Positions 21,001-22,549 of a stretch of DNA of 22,549 nt are shown one piece after another. This DNA is from a virus. The first letter of the stretch is position 1. Each line of letters opens with the position of its first letter. The translations under genes were made by a program, and so were the position numbers. The notes beneath the pieces were generated by a model, which was not told the origin of the DNA, did not search any database, and saw only the letters and a list, made by a program, of their open reading frames with translations. The stretch covers positions 1 through 22,549 of IMG/VR virus record IMGVR_UViG_3300022542_001402, one strand, 5' to 3'.

Positions 21001-21386
21001 TTGGAAATAGAAGTATTTGTAATGATTCTTTGACATCTTCTGGTGGAACTTTAATTTGTAGTATTGACCCAAGCATAGATGAAAGTATTTTAAAAACAAA
21101 TGTTTATGTGGATGGGGTTTTAGCAGTAACAGGGAGTGTTAAGTTAGACACTACTAATTATGGAGTAGCAGGTTATTTGATTATGTTTGTAATGGCTATA
21201 AGTTTTATCCTTATGTTTAGTGGTTCTAAAACAGGAGTTTTAATTTCAATGGTAGTAACATTGGCAGGTGCAATAGGATTAGGTTTAGTATCTGGAGATT
21301 TAATAGGAATCGGAGCTAGTGGTTTGTGGCTTATGATAATAATATTCATCGGAATTTATAAATTAAATAAGGAGAGGATTTCTTAG
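18084..21386 (+). CDS. 1100-residue LamG/Ig adhesin with C-terminal membrane anchor
   Basis: A signal peptide (1-21, ending ISA) is followed by an N-terminal beta domain (about 25-205), a LamG/concanavalin-like domain (about 210-445; contains YYNFEQSS, INFWSNRTGVG and the typical IDELGFWNRSLS ending), then Ig-like domains (about 450-620 with TDGIYLWACHGEG and DTIAPIINVTYP), further beta repeats, and three membrane helices near 1029-1095. It is rich in N-x-S/T sites, expected to be glycosylated outside the cell. The layout resembles receptor-binding spike proteins of enveloped archaeal viruses, anchored by their C-termini. LamG domains bind sugars in many proteins, so host-surface glycans are the likely target. 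Confidence 0.85.
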   Translation: MIKKILIFMFMLVLLVGPISAFEFDNIGTYDKETQTIDVRNSILGIPFLQLDKIAEVKLDTPLVNYVIRGKNRLVAEFTIETFDIYTEGTFDDLEFYNIKKDMDKFDREFVYKYKNFYDIEVTDYKEVCKKRLSINATLEKFDCYDNQIGTHLEQRFNWVELNEKLDLPKGKITIGIFIDVYANENIEWIPTLFGVKIDEWAVWTEGMNVGLHSYYNFEQSSLLEDVVDGTNNGTINGATNTSGIIGSGRYFITDDWIGISDAGDVFDFGSENFTINFWSNRTGVGYILGRDNTVAYGSYYFGYASESCYASTTGSNWDLFSNANCIAPTIQSNWAMITIMRRGEVLSTFVNGTLEQNISMGAGGFLDVSSDLYLGRMQNAPPPLYHSGAIDELGFWNRSLSISEMTDLYNDGIGITYTDIFLQIDTIQSFPADNFITTDVSIEMGCNFSTTGGENITDVTVLVYNNSENLDYTNTESGLSLVSYNKTWTTTALTDGIYLWACHGEGFTTESYAGNRTFTVDTIAPIINVTYPTGNIPYHLSGINLTLNWTADDSHIQNCWYDYNSTNISVTCGDNSTQFLITENSNKNVTFYANDSAGNEGSYFKVWNIKVIEINQIYNNETTEGSLETFLANISLSPGYSITNVYLNYNNSLIIGQSFIRGENTILRKTDLLIPNVDANINISFYWDITLSDSTHVNLSTNNQSVFNLGLDNCSVFTTELLNFTVVDEKKQTRLPNVTIEVAINIYDKARTIQILNLSNIYEKVNPLRICLSKTIGVNTSYSLDTIVRYEDVGFANEYYNIVNYNLENATALQHIILYDLNISDSTEFQLTFTGSDFLSVENALVYINRQYISEDIFKTVELPKTDFNGQAVLHLVRNDVIYNIQIIKDGEVLGTFENIVAFCDDYSIGDCNIELNAFDSVTNIFDYDADLGIIFTNPEYNDTTNTVSFDFITSDGSSKVVRLEVSRNDIFGNRSICNDSLTSSGGTLICSIDPSIDESILKTNVYVDGVLAVTGSVKLDTTNYGVAGYLIMFVMAISFILMFSGSKTGVLISMVVTLAGAIGLGLVSGDLIGIGASGLWLMIIIFIGIYKLNKERIS

Positions 21387-21815
21387 ATGGTAAAATTTAT
21401 AGATTTATTTACAAATTTTATGTTAATAGGTTTGGTTGTATTTGGTTTATTTGCTTTTAGTTCATTCTTCCAGGAAGAAAATAAAGTAGAAAATAAATTT
21501 ATGGAAAATTCATTAATGAGTAGCACGTATGCTAGTCTTAACTCTAGTTTATCAGGTTTAAGTGGACAAAGCCAAGCACAAAAAACATTATTTGAAAGTG
21601 AAAATCCAACAAGCGGATTTGGAACTATTTTATTATTCTCTATTGTTTCAACTGGAAAAATATTTAATGGAATGGTAATTGGATTATTTAACACATTAAT
21701 CAGATTACCTGTTACAGTATTAGGTGTAGACCCTATAGTGATTTCGGTTTTAAGTACAATTTTAATTTTAACTATTATAATTGGATTGTGGATAGTGTAT
21801 AAATTAGGTGGATAA
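21387..21815 (+). CDS. membrane protein, 142 residues
   Basis: Helices at about 10-28, 75-98 and 112-136 surround a Ser/Gln-rich polar segment (SSLSGLSGQSQAQ). It starts immediately after the adhesin stop. It has the size and layout of an envelope or minor capsid protein and is probably cotranslated with its neighbours. No family is recognised. Confidence 0.7.
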   Translation: MVKFIDLFTNFMLIGLVVFGLFAFSSFFQEENKVENKFMENSLMSSTYASLNSSLSGLSGQSQAQKTLFESENPTSGFGTILLFSIVSTGKIFNGMVIGLFNTLIRLPVTVLGVDPIVISVLSTILILTIIIGLWIVYKLGG

Positions 21816-21817
21816 AA

Positions 21818-22132
21818 ATGGTATGCGCAGGATTAGAAACATTAACAGATAATAGCATCACAGGAATATTGGCCTTTCCTACTAGTTGTGACTATCAATT
21901 TTATGCAAAGATTATGTTGGCATTTTTTATTATATTATCTTCAATTCTTTTTTATAGAGATAAAGAGCAAGGAAGAAAATCAGATATAATAAGTGCTTTT
22001 GGAGTTAGTGCTATTGCTACAATATTTGTGGCTTTAATTGGAACATTTTTAACAATAATCCAACCAGACATTTTTACAGAAATCTTTGTGGGTGGACTGA
22101 TTTTTATTGTAATTTGGCTTCTAAAGAAGTAA
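21818..22132 (+). CDS. three-helix membrane protein, 104 residues
   Basis: An outer N-terminal segment with two cysteines (MVCAGLETLTDN, TSCDYQF) precedes helices at about 28-46, 60-82 and 88-103, ending in KK. All phenylalanines are encoded by TTT, in contrast to the following capsid gene. It is the last gene before the capsid promoter region. Confidence 0.7.
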   Translation: MVCAGLETLTDNSITGILAFPTSCDYQFYAKIMLAFFIILSSILFYRDKEQGRKSDIISAFGVSAIATIFVALIGTFLTIIQPDIFTEIFVGGLIFIVIWLLKK

Positions 22133-22166
22133 TTTTTTGTTAACAAGCTTGTTTTTTTTGTTAACA
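22133..22166. promoter_or_regulatory. double GTTAAC element with T runs upstream of the capsid gene
   Basis: TTGTTAACAA (22137-22146) and TGTTAACA (22159-22166) are 21 bases apart and separated by the palindrome CAAGCTTG and a run of eight T. The T runs can end the late operon, and the two boxes can bind the proposed regulator. No other locus has two copies. Confidence 0.5.
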
Positions 22167-22235
22167 CACGTTCTTAAGGGGTGATTGACTACCTTTAGTA
22201 GTATATTGTTTGAAAGGGGGTTTTAAAAATTAAGA
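22167..22235 (+). promoter_or_regulatory. leader of the capsid gene
   Basis: Unlike other genes here, no TATA box lies 25 bases before the ATG. A possible box, AGTATATTG (22199-22207), would start RNA about seven bases before the ATG; a site further upstream would create a leader including GGGGTGATT (22178-22186) and GAAAGGGGG. Either purine run could pair with 16S rRNA. Confidence 0.4.
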
Positions 22236-22549
22236 ATGAGTGTAGCAAATAAAGTAAGAGATGCTGGTTTGATTTTAGGAGGCTTAGGAGTTATTGGTTT
22301 TATCGGTGTAATTTGGATGATGATTTACGGTAATATATCAGGTAACTTAGGTTTCGACACTGCTACTGCAGGGTATAACACTACAGAAGGAGTAATCGGC
22401 AATCTTACAGCAGGTTTCGCAACTTTCTTCGGATTCTCTAACACTTTCTTCACTATTGCAGCTATAGTTTTACTAATCTTCATGTTAGTAGGCTTACTTG
22501 CTATTGTGATGCAAATTGCAAAGGGTGGTAAGGAGAAAAAAAGCTCTGG
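22236..22549 (+). CDS. 5' part of a small two-helix protein, probable major capsid protein
   Basis: With bases 108-123 of the window start this gives 109 residues: a short basic head, helix 1 (about 11-31, GLGVIGFIGVIWMMIY), a Gly/Thr/Asn-rich loop (32-68), helix 2 (about 71-94) and a Lys/Ser/Gly/Tyr tail. Capsid proteins of spindle-shaped archaeal viruses have this size and two-helix layout. Phe is TTC in eight of nine cases, while the preceding gene uses only TTT, a codon bias expected of a very highly expressed gene. The gene has its own regulatory region and a strong terminator. I infer major capsid protein. A different abundant envelope protein is the main alternative. Confidence 0.7.
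   Translation, partial: MSVANKVRDAGLILGGLGVIGFIGVIWMMIYGNISGNLGFDTATAGYNTTEGVIGNLTAGFATFFGFSNTFFTIAAIVLLIFMLVGLLAIVMQIAKGGKEKKSS
22443..22549. repeat. terminal overlap marking a circular molecule (copy 2)
   Basis: Exact second copy of bases 1-107. See the first copy for the interpretation. Confidence 0.9.

Overview
The window reads as one complete circular element of about 22.44 kb, cut inside a gene: bases 1-107 recur exactly at 22443-22549, and joining the ends rebuilds a 109-residue open reading frame. The DNA is AT-rich, with AGA for most arginines and A/T-ending codons. Many genes or gene runs start with an ATG lying 25-26 bases after the centre of a TATA box, which is the archaeal leaderless arrangement. 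No rRNA, ribosomal, metabolic or DNA polymerase gene is present. I read it as an archaeal virus or virus-like episome. A DPANN-type host is possible from the composition and small-protein style, but the sequence does not prove it.

Layout. 22236-2356 (+, across the junction): the probable major capsid or membrane protein, then membrane proteins and very small basic peptides, ending in a DUF2080-like protein. 2370-3621 (-): tyrosine recombinase, zinc ribbon and a membrane protein. 3622-4265: almost gene-free, with inverted repeats and a tRNA-like 77-base element that could be an attachment site. 4266-6120 (-): a tightly overlapping run of small early-type genes around a Dam-type adenine methyltransferase. 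6287-7748 (-): a P-loop ATPase of Zot/packaging type with a coiled-coil partner. 7783-10217 (+): a complete diversity-generating retroelement (DGR). 10267-11042 (+) and 11035-11779 (-): small membrane, exported and DNA-binding proteins. 11855-15217 (+): a very basic 884-residue protein and a 225-residue partner. 15218-15486: a repeat-rich gap, candidate origin or operator. 15487-16449: a winged-helix protein, candidate initiator or regulator. 16493-22132 (+): a module of exported and membrane proteins, including an 1100-residue LamG/Ig adhesin.

How it fits together. Small two-helix capsid protein, giant C-terminally anchored adhesin, ATPase and integrase together resemble membrane-containing, spindle-shaped-type archaeal viruses, although I cannot recognise a specific family. 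The DGR is the best-supported special system. Its template repeat (7985-8069) matches variable repeats in two paralogous C-type-lectin-like genes, and all 17 and 15 differences fall on template adenines. A 13-bp helix (7832-7844 with 8076-8088) encloses the template RNA; its 5' arm starts where transcription should begin and its 3' arm covers the start region of the reverse transcriptase. A 16-bp palindrome centred on GTTAAC lies exactly 7 bases upstream of the TATA box both at the DGR promoter and at the promoter behind the capsid gene, and shorter copies mark other intergenic regions, which suggests one regulator controls DGR and late genes together.
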